Both the position numbers and the translations under genes were made by a program. DNA of 64,000 nt from Chrysoperla carnea. Taxonomy: Eukaryota; Arthropoda; Insecta; Neuroptera; Chrysopidae. Shown in pieces: positions 36,069-48,727 of this stretch. The notes under the pieces are model-generated. The model did no database searches and was not told the origin of the DNA. It was given only the letters and a program-made list of their open reading frames with translations. The stretch is from positions 14,516,001 to 14,580,000 of the forward strand of contig NC_058339.1 of the NCBI RefSeq assembly GCF_905475395.1. Reading direction: 5' to 3'. Position 1 is the first letter of the stretch. Every line of letters begins with the position of its first letter.

Positions 36069-36779
36069 TGTACTATCATTTTTTTATTCGACAAAAAAGC
36101 ACAAACACTCACAATAAATTTATTTAGACAAATAAACAATTACAACGAACAAAACCAAAAAAACACTATGAACTTTGATTAGTAAGAAGTAAGTACACGA
36201 AGTAATAATAATAACAAGACCACGTTTTATTATATTTTGGCATCACTGTAATAATATTCATCATACATCACAACACGAAATGTTGGGAAATTTGCCAAAA
36301 AAACAATTCACAATTTTATACCAAACACATAATATCATTTTTGTTTTAACATTCCAACAAACAGCAGTGCATAGAATTATTTTGCAGACAAAAATAATTG
36401 TTGATCGGATAAACACACGACGCGTAGAAGTGATTAGTTTTCGAGAATAAATAAATACTTGTTAATTTTAATGAAATGAAAGAAGATGTTTGTTTGAGTA
36501 ATAATCACTTGGAAATTTTTTTTAGTTCGACGCACGCGGCATATATTTCATGTACAGTTAGTAAAAACTTATTATGGTCAAACATTTTTAACTTGATATA
36601 CAAAAAAATCATAAGAATTTCTTACATCACAAAAATTTATAATAAAGTGAATCATATTTTTAAATGTCGCAATTAGTTTTATTAAATCGATTCCACAGTG
36701 GCGAATAATTTTTTACCAGAATAATAAAACATGCTAGAGAATGTTAAACTAACCAGATAAAAATCATTAGGACACATAA

Positions 36780-36915
36780 CACCTTTAATTTAGTTTAATT
36801 TTGTGCATTAATTAAAGAGAATAGAAAAAATACACTTGCACCAAGAATCGAACCCGGACCTCTTAGATTCATGCCAAACGTTTTAGCCAGTTCGTCCATA
36901 CGAACTCTAGACAAG
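36780..36915 (-). mobile_element. tRNA-Ser-like SINE head
   Basis: Read on the minus strand, an A-box-like TGGACGAACTGG is followed 44 bp downstream by the B box GGTTCGATTC, the exact spacing found in tRNA genes. Between them, TTGGCATGAATCTAAGAGG parallels the anticodon arm of tRNA-Ser(UGA). The 3' side continues into unrelated AT-rich sequence and there is no closing acceptor stem, so it is a SINE or pseudo-tRNA in a cytohesin intron. Confidence 0.6.
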
Positions 36916-39900
36916 AGTGTTAATTTTTTCAACTGATCGAATTTTTAATTTTGTTTGTGAGTCTCAACATTATTAACTTATTTATTTATTATTTAAAGTA
37001 CCTCGATGACCGAGCTTAACCTAAATGAATCGATAAATGAACGGTAAAAAGCATGACCGACAAATTTTATCGGAGGAAACAAAACACATGTACATGGGAG
37101 CTTTCTCATTTTTTCAAGAACTCCAAGGACTTTAGATCATACTAAGTGAAGCTGCATCTTAAATGATTAAACAAAGAAAACGCACATCGTGTCTTCTGAA
37201 AACGCAGTGGCGCAGTGTACGCGAGTAGATTAAATTTTGTAAAATGATTCTAGCGACATTTGAATAAATATAATAGTGATAACCGCCACTGAATTTGCAT
37301 AAAAGAATCTATAATAATAACAAAAACCATTAAAAAAATTCCAACTCATTATTTTTTCTACGAAGGAAAAACAATGCGATAAAATGAAAAATTTTTGAAT
37401 ATCAAAATGATAACATTGAAATAAATATAGCTTCCACAGACTAAAAGACTTAGTATTTATTATTCAAAATGGGATTTTGAATAATTATTCTGTGCGAGAA
37501 TTTTATTTCCCAAACAATGTGAAGCATAATTATAAAAATAAACAATATTGTTTAAAATAATTTACCTAAAATATATCAAAATAAGATTAAAGTTACGTCA
37601 AATTCAGGAAATAACAAAATATTACACAATAAATATTTTTGTATTATAGGAGAGATTGTAGTACCAGCGATCAAAATTTATATTTATGTGGTTTTTAAAA
37701 ATATTTTTTAAAATATGTATTTGTTTGAAAATTTAAATTTTAAATAGCTATTGATAAAAGCGTATGAGGCATGGTACAAGATGTGTGTGAATTGACAATC
37801 ATGATCTTGTTAGCGCATTCAGTAACGGTTTCGACTGCTATTTTTATGGGCTCGGGACGAAGAAGACTTGGTTTTCCGCCTTTTCAAACTTTACCTCCTC
37901 AATATTTTACTTTAATGTTTAAAACTAGTATTAAGCAAAGATTTATATAGTGCGCGATTTCTAACACGCTGTTTTCCTTCTATTTAAGTAAACTTCGCTT
38001 TCTTATAGTTGCTATCTCATAGATAGACAGTAATTGTCTGTTGAGAAACTCTCGAGTGATTCAAAGTACATTGTATCCAGGGTACAATATCTTACCCTAT
38101 ATTAAATTTAAAAACATATTTTAAATAATGTGAGCTTTGTTCTTTTGTATTATGTATTATTATTTTTACATAAAATTTTAATAACGTACTTTAATGTTTG
38201 TAAAAAAAATATTAATTATATGGATAATTAATATTAGTTTTAATAATATGTTAATGAATGTTTTTTATTTTTTATTTCTTTTATCAAATTACTATCGATA
38301 TTTATTTAACATGCACTTTTTTAAGTTGTAAATATTTTTATTTTTAAAACATTTTTACGTAATTCGCTCTTATTATTTTTTTTATTAAAATATTGTTTTA
38401 ATAATTCAATAAGAATGATAAAACTATTTTCTCTAAATAATTTATTATCAAAAGCGTCAGCAGATTTCAGGCGCCTTGTAGAAGATTTGAATAAAAAAAA
38501 CATGAGAAAAGTTTGAATGTAGTATAAATTCTACTTTGAATTTTCACGCATATCTAATTATTACAGTTGGTAGACAAAAAAGTTACAATAACAATAATAG
38601 TGACCTATGTGTGCCAATCGAAATCACGCTAAATTTACATTTTTCAGATTGTTTCTATGGAAAGTTACGTTTAATTACACATTTTTTTGTTATTTTAATC
38701 GGAAATTTTTACAAAATTCTTGTTAAGTAATACACATTCACTTCAATATATCTTTTCTCACATAATACTAATTAAGACTATTTTTTGCACAAAGATTTAT
38801 AAGAAAATATTTACCTGATAGTGCATTTTCTAAATGCAAAATACCTTAAAACTGTCAACAATCACATTATAAAATCACAAATAAAATCTTTATTAAGGAA
38901 GACTTTTCAAGTAAAACTGAACTACGGAATTCAAATTGAGTTAGATCAATTAATAATTAAACAATTAAGTATGAAGATGATTAATTAAAATGGATTTTAC
39001 ATTCATTACGGTTGTACACAACTGAATCACTAAAAATTTGATAAATAGGTACATAATAATTACCATTCGAATATAAAGTATGAATAATAAATTTTAATTA
39101 GGCATTTTAAGACATATATGTTATACTCCTTTTAAGACCAAAAAAGGTAATTTAAAAAGATTAATTTATAGATAAGCCATTTATTTTTTAACAGTCTTAT
39201 TACCAATCATTTAAAAATTTGGAAAAATTCACAATAATTTAAAGCTTTCACAAGATGAAATTTTGCAAAAAAAACGTTTCAACTTAAAAAAATAGAAAAA
39301 ATTAAAAAAGTTGTACCGCCAAAACTATGCTATACCTATAAAAACTGGCTTGGCCTCAAATTGTTACAAATGTACCTTACTTTAAAAATAAATATTACAG
39401 TTTTTTTTATGAAAAACCAGTTTTTCTTATTTGAAATTTCAATTTTAAATAAGGACATAAAGGACATAACATAGGACGTAAAAATGCTTATACGAATTTT
39501 GAATCACGGATTTCAATGAAGTTAATATAATAATATATTTTTAGGTATATTATTGTTATTTTAATCATTTTATGTTGTTATTATTTTAATTATTAATACA
39601 ATTTACCTATTAAACAAAAAAGTGAACTTTAAACTCTTAAAAAAATTGGCAGACAAAGCAAATAGTTAATACAAAAAATGCAAAGTTTGCAATGATAATA
39701 AAATTAAATTAAATTATTCATAAGAAATTGATTATTAAGACCTTCAAAATTTTGTAAATCAATTTATTTTACCTTTTAAATTAAAGCAAATTCAACCAAG
39801 TATGTCGCAAATATTTAGTAAACAAATTTAATGTAAGGTCATCAATTAGAACATTTAATAAAATAACATATTATTATTAATATATTGTTTTCAATCAGAA

Positions 39901-40712
39901 TAAAATAAATTGATGATTTTCCAGAATCAATACAAAATACTTAACTCTTAAACAATAATATTGTGATTAATGAACTTTGGAGCAAACAATACACACAAAC
40001 TTTTTATTATTTGATCATGCAATAAATTTATGATAATTATTTTATTTCTAGAGAGAACAAAACCTCCTTAACTAAACAAATAAACTTTATTATTGTCTGA
40101 CTAAATCTGTGTCAGACAATATATTCTAGACCTAATAAATTGCACGCATACAAATTACATTAATTTAAGTTTCAGTTAAATTTAATTTAAATAGCCTCAC
40201 TTTGTGGGCCTTTACGAGAGAAATAAAGTGCTTAATATAGACGCGGTTTCCAATAATGAACAATTTTTGGCTAACGGATTTTGAAAAACAGAAAATCTAG
40301 GCAATCATTTGGATAAAAAAAGAGAGAAGTTCAAATTCAAAAAATGTTTTCAAAAAGAAATTTTGTTTTTTATTTTTTTTATTTCGTACAAGTAAAAAGG
40401 GAGAAGTCTTAAAAAATCATTTATGATGCTATTGGAGTGACCTTAATCAAAGGCAATTGAATTGTTGATATTTTTATAAAATCTATTCACAAATTTCCTT
40501 CTATGAGTCATTTCCCATACCAAAAGATGACAAATGCTTCTTGAAATAATATGTTATTTGATTTCTTGAATTTATGTTTGTTTCAGAAAAATTCTATTTC
40601 GCAATATTTTCCTTAATTTGATACAAGTTTAGGAATAAGGCATAATTATTAACACATCATAAAAGTCAATTTGTATATATGAATGTAATTTAAAATAAAA
40701 TAAAGATTAAAA

Positions 40713-40800
40713 ATAATGATATGGGTGGCCTCTGTTTTAGATGGATATCTGAAAAACGTAGGTTAAACCCTATTATTATTACTATCAAGACACAGTAGAT
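40713..40800 (+). repeat. Non-LTR element 3' tail, copy 1
   Basis: ATGGGTGGCCTCTGTTTTAGA followed by CGTAGGTTAAACCC and an ATT-rich tail is homologous to the tail at about 59530-59610 (ATGGGTGGCCTCAGTTATAGA, CGGAGGTTAAAC, (ATT)n). The trinucleotide tail suggests a LINE of the I/Jockey group. Confidence 0.6.
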
Positions 40801-41385
40801 AAAAGAAACAGATGTAAGCAGATAAGTTATTGAAGCTTTTATACGCATTTTTCTCAAAACTGTGTTTTTAAAACTTTCCTCAATCATAGCTCGAGAACGA
40901 TTCAATCGATTCACTTGAAATTTATAAGATAGACTCAGCACATGTCTGTTAACGCGCAAACTGAACAGAATCATAACTTTCGAGTATTTCTATTTTATTC
41001 GTAACGAAAACATATAAGCCAATCAACCGAAATCTTGGAGGGAGTTAACGTTTTCTTCGAGGCACGTGTCTTTAGAGTGATACAACTTCCGTTTTAATGT
41101 ATATTTTTATTTGGAATTTATTTGACATAATCTTAAAAAAATAACAAATAAATAAAAACCTCAAAGTTCTATCTTTTCACTGTCCGTCAAAAAAAAAAAA
41201 CTCAAAAAATGTTTAAAAAGTGGGTCGTCACAACTAACAAATCTTGTTTGACATTTTTTTTTGTAAAGTCAGTCTATTGTAATATATAAATGGTATTTAA
41301 ACAATCAATTATATGTCGTCAATCTCGAAATTAACTCCGGAATCCTGAACTTTTTATGAAAGCAATGAAAGCAAATTTTTTTTAC

Positions 41386-41790
41386 CTTAATAGGATATTT
41401 AATTTTAGATGCATGCGATAAATCCCACACAGAGGCTGATCGAGGTGTTGTAGCCGTTGAATATGGGCCATATTGTTGTAAATTTGTAACACTATTTGCA
41501 CCATTTGAATGTTTTTTACCCGGTCGACGTAACGATGAAAACCATCCGGTAAACGATGGTTTACGATCACGATGCCCATGTTGCTGTTGTTGTTGTTGTG
41601 TTTGTGGGGATGCATTTTGTTGTTCATGCATTATATTTAATGTTGAACCACCAAATAAAGAACTTTTCGATGTAAACACACTTTGTTGTTTCTCATAAAA
41701 GTAAACACTATTACTACCATTAATTACAGTCTCTTTTTTTGTATAATATTGACATTTTTGATACGTTTGAATTGTATTTAAGGTTTCCAT
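41386..41790 (-). CDS. step: Candidate cytohesin first coding exon A (METLN..., 135 aa)
   Basis: An open frame of 135 codons begins at ATG 41790 and stops being coding at a clear donor ATTAAG|GTAAAA at 41386/41385, phase 0. It encodes a low-complexity N-terminus with a Gln run (SPQTQQQQQQHGH), a basic aromatic block KPSFTGWFSSLRRPGKK and a Ser/Thr-rich TATTPRSASVWDLSHASK stretch. Spliced to the core exon at 33278 it would give a 499-residue long isoform. The open frame, biased composition and donor support a real exon. Its membership of cytohesin is inferred from strand, phase and the absence of another acceptor-bearing gene in between. It could belong to an unrecognised gene. Confidence 0.6.
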
Positions 41791-42487
41791 TAAACAATCA
41801 ATTTTTTATTCCAAAACAATAAATTAATTTTGTTGTGAGAGAGACGTGTAAGGCACATAAGTAAGAAATTTTTGCACTGATCAATTATTTATTTTCACTT
41901 TGTGTGTTTTGCACTATAAAAAAAATAAATAATAAAAATAAGAAACGTTGTTTATTAAAAACAAAATTGTAATCTCTCAAGAGGTCATAATTAGTGTGAA
42001 CCAAAATTTCCACTCCATCATAAATATATTTTCATGTTTTTATTGAATGTAACCTTGACAATCGTGATTTGAATTTTATACAAAAAAATACATACAACAC
42101 TAATAACACATTTAATTTAAACTTTGTATTTTACATGTTGGACGAACAAACGCGAACAATCATAAGCGCAAGACAGCGGACTAACAACACTTCAGTTGGT
42201 GTTTCCTAATGAATACGTAATAGTACACTGAATTGGAATTTACTGTATGATTCTTTTTTTTAAAAGTTATCAAATGATTGATATCATGTGTTTGTGGGTT
42301 TTATTATCATACATATTGTTTAAACATCACTCATAACTCATACATTTTTGTATTTTGCATTACGTTATTGGATGTATGTTTTCTGTTGATAATTTGTGAT
42401 TATTTTTTAGTGACACATGCTACTTGATTTTTAGGATTTTGTAACAAAAAATTTTGCTTTAGTAACATAGAATTTATATTATTACCA
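41791..42487. other. Region upstream of the long first exon
   Basis: Likely holds the promoter and 5' UTR of the long isoform. No TATA or other element can be assigned. Confidence 0.35.
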
Positions 42488-42830
42488 TACTAGCTTGATA
42501 TCCGCCCGCTTCGCTGAGCTTAAAAGTAAAAGCCATCGCTTTATAGCCTCCACCTTTCTTGATCTCACTTATTCCCCTTCCATAACACTTGAAGAATTGT
42601 TTTACACAATTTAATAAATTTTTAAGAGTAAAATAGTCATAATTCATTGAATGTATCCGAAAAGATGGCCATGAATTGTTTGACATTTACTATTTAAAAT
42701 TTTTTACAGAAATCTTTAATTTATGATTCAAAATGGTGATCATAGATGGGGCAGTAAAATATATATCTTTATAAATTATAGCTCATGTGTTATTCTGATG
42801 TATGAGCTATATTAGTAGGTTTTTAGTGAA
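42488..42830 (+). mobile_element. Repeat family B (CCCGCTTCGCTG... type), copy 1
   Basis: It starts at GCCCGCTTCGCTGAGCTTAA and runs through CCTTCCATAACACTTGAA, AAAATAGTCATAATTCATTGA, AAAGATGGCC, TTTACAGAAATCT and CATGTGTTATTCTGATGTATGAGCTATATT. Further copies lie at about 52240-52435 and 60305-60775. The 70-codon frame inside is not a gene. Confidence 0.75.
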
Positions 42831-42835
42831 AGGCT

Positions 42836-43000
42836 CACTCTACTCCATAACCGATGCTCGATAGATGAACAGTTTAAATTAGAAAGTTGTTATTGATAAA
42901 AAAGTAACATTTTTTTCGCAAACCGTACAGTTTAGACAAAAATGGACTGAACAATTTTACCCAAAATTGTTTTTTCGTATAATTGTTTCTGCGAAATCTA
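42836..43000 (+). repeat. Dispersed repeat family A, copy 2
   Basis: Matches 490-655 in the same orientation, ending with TTTCTGCGAAATCTA. Being adjacent to family B here but alone at 490, the two are probably separate elements. Confidence 0.75.
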
Positions 43001-44500
43001 TTTATCGAGTTTCAAACATATGTCAACTTAAAAAAGATACCCTGTATATATCCACATATATATACACCGGTCAAACACATAACCTTTCGCAGTTGTCGGG
43101 GTAAAAATTATCAGTACTATTTTATTATTTTGGAAATTATTTTGTTGCAGAGTTTGCTACATTTTTGGCTAACATGATGTGCATTAAACAATCCATGATA
43201 AACATGCTTTCAGATGATAAACATGATCATGCCAAAATCATAAGTTTGACTTTTGTTTAAAATCAATTATTCAATAAGTCATGATAAAAAATGAAAATAT
43301 TTAGATAAATGTGATAAATACGATCATCTGACGTAAAAAATTAACCTAATAATTACATTAAATTTCACACTTCATCGATTTTCTTATCATAATTATTTTC
43401 CTAACAAAACAGTATCACTGTATGTCAGTTTTAATACGGATAATATTATCCCCACATAATATCCAGAATAAATATCTTCTTCCAAGAAGGATTTTAATGA
43501 TATTTATAAACATTTATTCAATCATTTTAAGCTTCCTTATTACTAGGAACAAAATGATAATTATTTGTCATAGTTCAACCGACATTTAAATGTAGAATTA
43601 GCCACTTTAGTTTTGTTATGATAAAATATTTATTACTTGGAAAATTGAACCCTAAAAATTGTTTTCGGGAAAAACTACTTCTTGTGAATTTTCAATAAAA
43701 AAGTTGGTAAACAATTTGATAGAATTGTTATTGTGTTTATTATGTCAAGAATTACTGGCTAATCATTCTGACGTTGTTAATGCATTATTCCTTACAATAA
43801 ATATACAGAGTGATTCGTGATTGAATGGTCATAGTTTAAGAGCGTAATTTTTAACAATTTTCAGTCACTATTAAATTTAACCAATAAAGTAAAGACATTG
43901 TTTAGTAAGGTAGTTTAATGTTTTATTAATTAAAAATTTTCAATTTGTCACAAATCTAATTTAAGTTTAGATTCAAAATGCTCTCCTGTTGCTACACAAC
44001 ACATGGAATTACTGGAATTATCAGGTTTACCATGGTCTTTTTCAGTCTAGCTTTCAGACAGGATCATTTTTAATCGAACCACTAAGTAACATAATGTACA
44101 AAAACTGAAATGATTAAACATTTATAAGAAAACAATTTATAAAGAATGCCTTAGAAGTTTCTGAGTTAAATAAATATTTTAAATGTAAATAAGGGTCAAT
44201 AAAATTCACCTACAAAATCCTAAATCCCATAGAATATGTTGTCTAAATGTTAATACGATAAAAGAAACTAATTATTATCACATCGTAAGATAAACAGAAA
44301 GTAGGATTTGTCCATGTTAGTACAGCTGTACAGTACTTGATTCACAAGATGAAAGATATTTTATAATGTAGATTTAGGTAAAGGAATTATTAACAACTGT
44401 ATTATAAGGACAAGGTGATCCAAGAATGTCAGGCATAACTCAAAATATTACGCTTGGATTTATACCAGGTTGTTCAGTAACATGCCAGCGTAATATGTTA
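43001..44500. other. Intergenic DNA, nothing recognised
   Basis: No exon or clear repeat was seen. A CAGAGTGATTCGTGATTGAATGG block at 43814-43836 resembles a transposon terminus but no partner was found. Confidence 0.4.
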
Positions 44501-44503
44501 ATA

Positions 44504-44745
44504 AAGCGTAACCAATTCAGTTCGCGGTATGCATAGAGTAGCGCGTTAATTTAATTGATAGCTGTGATGGGCCGGTGTAGTGCATGGTTTATGCATGAAG
44601 GAGATGCACTCAGCCTTTCAAAGTAATTGAGGAGCTGATAAATGAAGTTATCAGTGGAAAAGGTGCTAAAACACATATATGGTATCACATTGGGCTGTAT
44701 AGCCTAAGTGTATCTATGCTTCGTGGACAGCCAATATAACAAAAA
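44504..44745 (+). repeat. Dispersed repeat family C, copy 1
   Basis: About 240 bp are the reverse complement of 57832-58072. Shared blocks in order are GTAACCAATTC, GCGGTATGC, TAGTGCATGGT, ATGCATGAAGGAG, GCACTCAGCCT, AAACACATATATGGTATCAC, TATAGCCTAAGTGT and GACAGCCAATATAAC. The family ends near CCTAACC-type text, as in many insect non-LTR or SINE tails. Confidence 0.85.
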
Positions 44746-47700
44746 CTTAAACTATTTTTCATTAAGTATAATTTTCAATATTATATTTAAACCATTGAAT
44801 AAAGTAATTGTTTATGGAAACTATAGGGAAACGATAATAAATAACGGCACACGCTGCTATAAATGAAAAGCCTGTTATTAAATAATAAAAATATTCATTC
44901 TTATCAGCCCGAATATTTACTTAAGCACCCTTTTACATGTAAAGTTCTAAAATTATGACGTCAATAGTTCTCCCACATATTCTAGGAAAAATATGATATA
45001 TTCATTGACATAATGTCATCAAAAAACGATATTTTAAAATATAAAACTTTTTTTCATTATTTAAAAAGTTGTTGAAAACAAAAATATTAATTAAATTTCT
45101 GCATTTACAGGTACAAAAAAATCAAATTATTTCATAAGAAAAATAATAAATTAATAATTGAATATAAGAAATACGGTGTTTAATTAAAATATGACGTCAT
45201 ACTTTATTACAATATCTTTTTAATTTATTTTTCTGCAGATTTTCAATAATATTGACTTAAAAAATTAAACTTCTTATTTCTTAAAACTTAAGAATATATT
45301 ACTTTCTTTTTCATCATATCGACAGAGAATAATTGAAAAAATGATTTTATAACAAAGCTAAAAACAACTTTTTTTTAGGTAATACCATTTTCTTTTACGC
45401 TAGTATTTGCTGGAAATTTGTAAGGCTACTTTTCATTTGATTTAGACACTTTTACTCGAAAGTTTTATTTACCTGAACATATGCAATTAAGGTACTATAT
45501 ATGGTCTGGAAGAAACAGGTTATCGAGGAACTAATGGTAATGTAATGAACCATAGATGTTTATCGAGTGCTTTAATCTAACCTTGCTTTATCCGATCAAC
45601 GGTCTATACCAGTCAATGTGCTGGTAAAATTAAAGAACGCCAACCATATTTTTAATTTTTGTTAAAAGTACTAATAAGTTTAATTTAAATATGTAGTTAC
45701 AAATAAACAGGAAGTCGATTTATCAGAAGACTTCCCGGCTTTGATAAAATATTTGTGTAATTTAAGTTCATTGTGAAATAAAACTATAATGCAAAACCAC
45801 GTGCGATTTAAATTGCGTGGAAATTTAGATTATTTTTCAGTTGGTAATGAAATTAGTTATACACGGTGTTTTGTTAATGATAGCGGAAAATTATTCCAGT
45901 AAATTAAGCTCATCAAGACAAATGGAAAAGCTCTTTACTAAATTTCGATCTGAAGCCTGATTCGAGAGATGGGAAAATAGAAAGAAAACAGAATACGCTG
46001 TATTATAAGTTAAATTAAAAATACGAAATCAGGTGAATAAATCCAATTTGCCGCATAAACGTACCAAATCAAATAGTGAAAATTTATCCAATAGAAAACG
46101 ACAATATTATCAATTTAAATTTTAAAGTAGTTTTTTTTTGTAAACGGAATAAATATAAAATCGAATACGAATATCCGGTATTATATAAGATGATAGAAAA
46201 GTGTGAAAAGGAAAAGATAATTTTATAAGAAAAATAAAACAAGAATAACGTAATCAAATTGAACAAGTATCTATTTCATTATATAAAGAAGGTGTATGAA
46301 CTCGCATTAAATATTAGGTCTAGACAAAACGTCTGCTTTGTTCATATAGGTGTTGTATTATTCGAAGTACTTAGATCGATTTTCGGAACTTGAAAATGTC
46401 GTAAAACGTTATACGTTGCATACATAAAGTTTATGTTCGCTAAGTGTGGAAACAAATATTAGAAACGACATAAACTGCATATAATACACCAACAACCATT
46501 GACTACTCGATACGGGAAGTTCAAAGACACTAAACAAACCACCATTTCTAATAAATGAGAGAATATACGTATGTTGTTTGCCGGTCCCTGAACGGGTGGC
46601 GGCATATCGCATGATGGTTACGTTAGTTGAACATCTTTGTGTCCTTGTCTTTTATCAAACCGACATGGCAATGTATTTTACGTGTTTAGTTTACGGTATT
46701 ATTTGTGATTTTAGTTTAAGCTTATAAAATGCTACACAAGATTGATACTTTCCATATTGAAAGTTTTTTTTTTTTCACAATGATTAAATATGCCGACCAA
46801 TAATTGTACTATTCCATTGTTTATTTAAAGATTTACAAAGTTTATTGTTTTAACAATTTTTTTCCTTTTATTTTAAACAACAGTTTTTTAAACTTAGTAG
46901 CAGATCAGATTTCATTGATGTAGTTTTATTATAGAGAAAAAAACCGTTATAAAAATATGCCAGTTTAATGATTTTCTAAACAGTTTATATGTTATCGAAA
47001 TGATCTTTCAGGCCGACTATTTCAGCGTAATTTGGTCCAGAGATAATATATTTATTGTTTTTATCTCTCCATTTTGTAAGGAAGCTATTTCTTTTATTTA
47101 TGAGTTAATTGTTGAAATACCATGTTTAGACAATGTTGATTAGGCAAACCTTTGATTTTTACGTCATGCAAATAAGATAGTCATTCTAACACACAAAGTA
47201 ATAAGAGTATCTTTCTTCTCAGTGAACGTATTATATGTTAGTACCTGGATAACCGAGCTTCCTTAGTATTTTTTCACTGAAACCTAGCCAATAGATATCA
47301 GGAAAAGTCATATTTTTCAGTTTATGTTTCACTTTTTCCTGAAAATACGGAAAAACGACATTTTCGCAAAATGAAATCTAGCTAGGTCAATTTTTTGTCC
47401 CAAAAACTCCTTGCCTACGAAATTTCATGAAAATCGTTGGAGCCGTTTCCGAGATTACAATATCCTTGACCAGTTACTCTAGCTAAACATAACAAATCTT
47501 CTCTCTAACGGTGAATCCGGAAGACATAATAGTTGTAGTACCACTGAGACAGATTAGATCGGCGTTTTGCAAGGAACAAATTAGGCACTATGAATTATTC
47601 GCTAAAAAGGCTATGCTATGTAAACATAGTGTGGAAAATACTCATTCTTGCCGATCGCATAACTATTTTGGATCAACTTTTAGACAAAGAAAAATGTCAA

Positions 47701-48255
47701 GCTATTCGATATAGTTAAAGAACGAGAACTTTCAAAAATTTTACAAAAAACAGCTTATTTATAAGTCTCGAATAATGCTTTTTCCGTGAGCGCAAGTTTG
47801 CCCTCGATTATTTTTTTAAAAAGGAAATAACATCAATATATTATTGAACACTATTATCAGTAATATAGTTTCAGATATAAAGTTATCTACATGTTAATGT
47901 CATATTTTATCTTGCAACCAACCAACTACATGTTTATGGTCTATGATAATAATAAATACACATTAAATATACATGAAGATAGATTTAAGACAGAAATTTA
48001 TGCTTCTATGAATAAGTTTATACTGTCTATGCTCAATGTAATATAAGTTTTTAATTCATTTTATTATTTTCACTTTCATATAAATTTCATCTTCTTTCTA
48101 ACTGAATACACTATACAACTTTCTGTGCTTTTTCTTTTCATACTATAAAGGCTATTTTCCAACTGTTTTTCTATAGTGCAAAATTAATTTCATGATAAAT
48201 GTAGTTTAAACTTGAAGATAAACGAAATAGATTACTTTTATGACGTTCGAATATA
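44746..48255. other. 3.5 kb intergenic DNA; one repeat tail
   Basis: At about 47395-47465, AAATTTCATGAAAATCGTTGGAGCCGTTTCCGAGATT is a phrase common to the 3' ends of insect RTE-like elements. Open frames at 46084-46266, 46409-46612 and 47511-47714 show no domains. Nothing else was identified. Confidence 0.45.
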
Positions 48256-48725
48256 TTGGGTGTCCCATTAAACTTGAGACAGAGTTGTAACTAGAAAAAA
48301 AGGTTTTACAGAAAAATGTTTGAAACAAAAACTGTAGAGCATAAAAAGTAGAGTCAGAATTGTGACATTGTTCTGTACTAACAAGGCCTTTGAAAAGTCA
48401 ACTCTTGCTCAATATTGGAAAGAGGTAGGGGCTACTGGTAAGAGGAAAATTCACTTTTCCTGTTAAAATAAGAAAGTCTACTCTAAATGACCTTTCATAG
48501 AAAAAACCTAGTACCAAAAGTTCCTTCTCTAATAAAAATATAATAAATTTTGCTTTAAATTTCTGTCGAATGTATTCATTTTACGAAAAAATTTTTCGAA
48601 CAAAGATTGTAGGGTTTGTTGAGACAACTTTCCAATTTAAACTATGCTTTTATTTCTCACTAGTAAAGAGCAAGAGTTATATTTGTCGAGTTGCAGCTTA
48701 GTTTCAAGTTAAATAAGACACCCAG
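48256..48725. mobile_element. 470-bp mariner-like MITE flanked by TA
   Basis: The left end TTGGGTGTCCCATTAAACTTGAGAC and the complement of the right end CTGGGTGTCTTATTTAACTTGAAAC form imperfect 25-bp terminal inverted repeats. These extend into CAGAGTTGTAACT/AGCTGCAACTCGAC. TA dinucleotides flank both ends (48254-48255 and 48726-48727), the Tc1/mariner target. There is no transposase inside. Confidence 0.82.
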
Positions 48726-48727
48726 TA

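Larger units (their letters stand above)
36069..41385. other. Long upstream intron/5' region of cytohesin
   Basis: Contains a tRNA-derived SINE head at about 36830-36910 (-) and a LINE tail at about 40713-40795. Other open frames here (36476-36676, 38321-38503, 38536-38730, 40690-40974) have no domains. A minimal start-plus-donor at 38826-38815 is discussed as a finding. Confidence 0.5.

Noticed and set aside
41382-41627. 81-codon minus-strand frame starting MNNKMHPHKHNN
   Set aside because: Alternative frame of the METLN exon. The longer frame ends at a good donor with plausible composition, so this one is a shadow.
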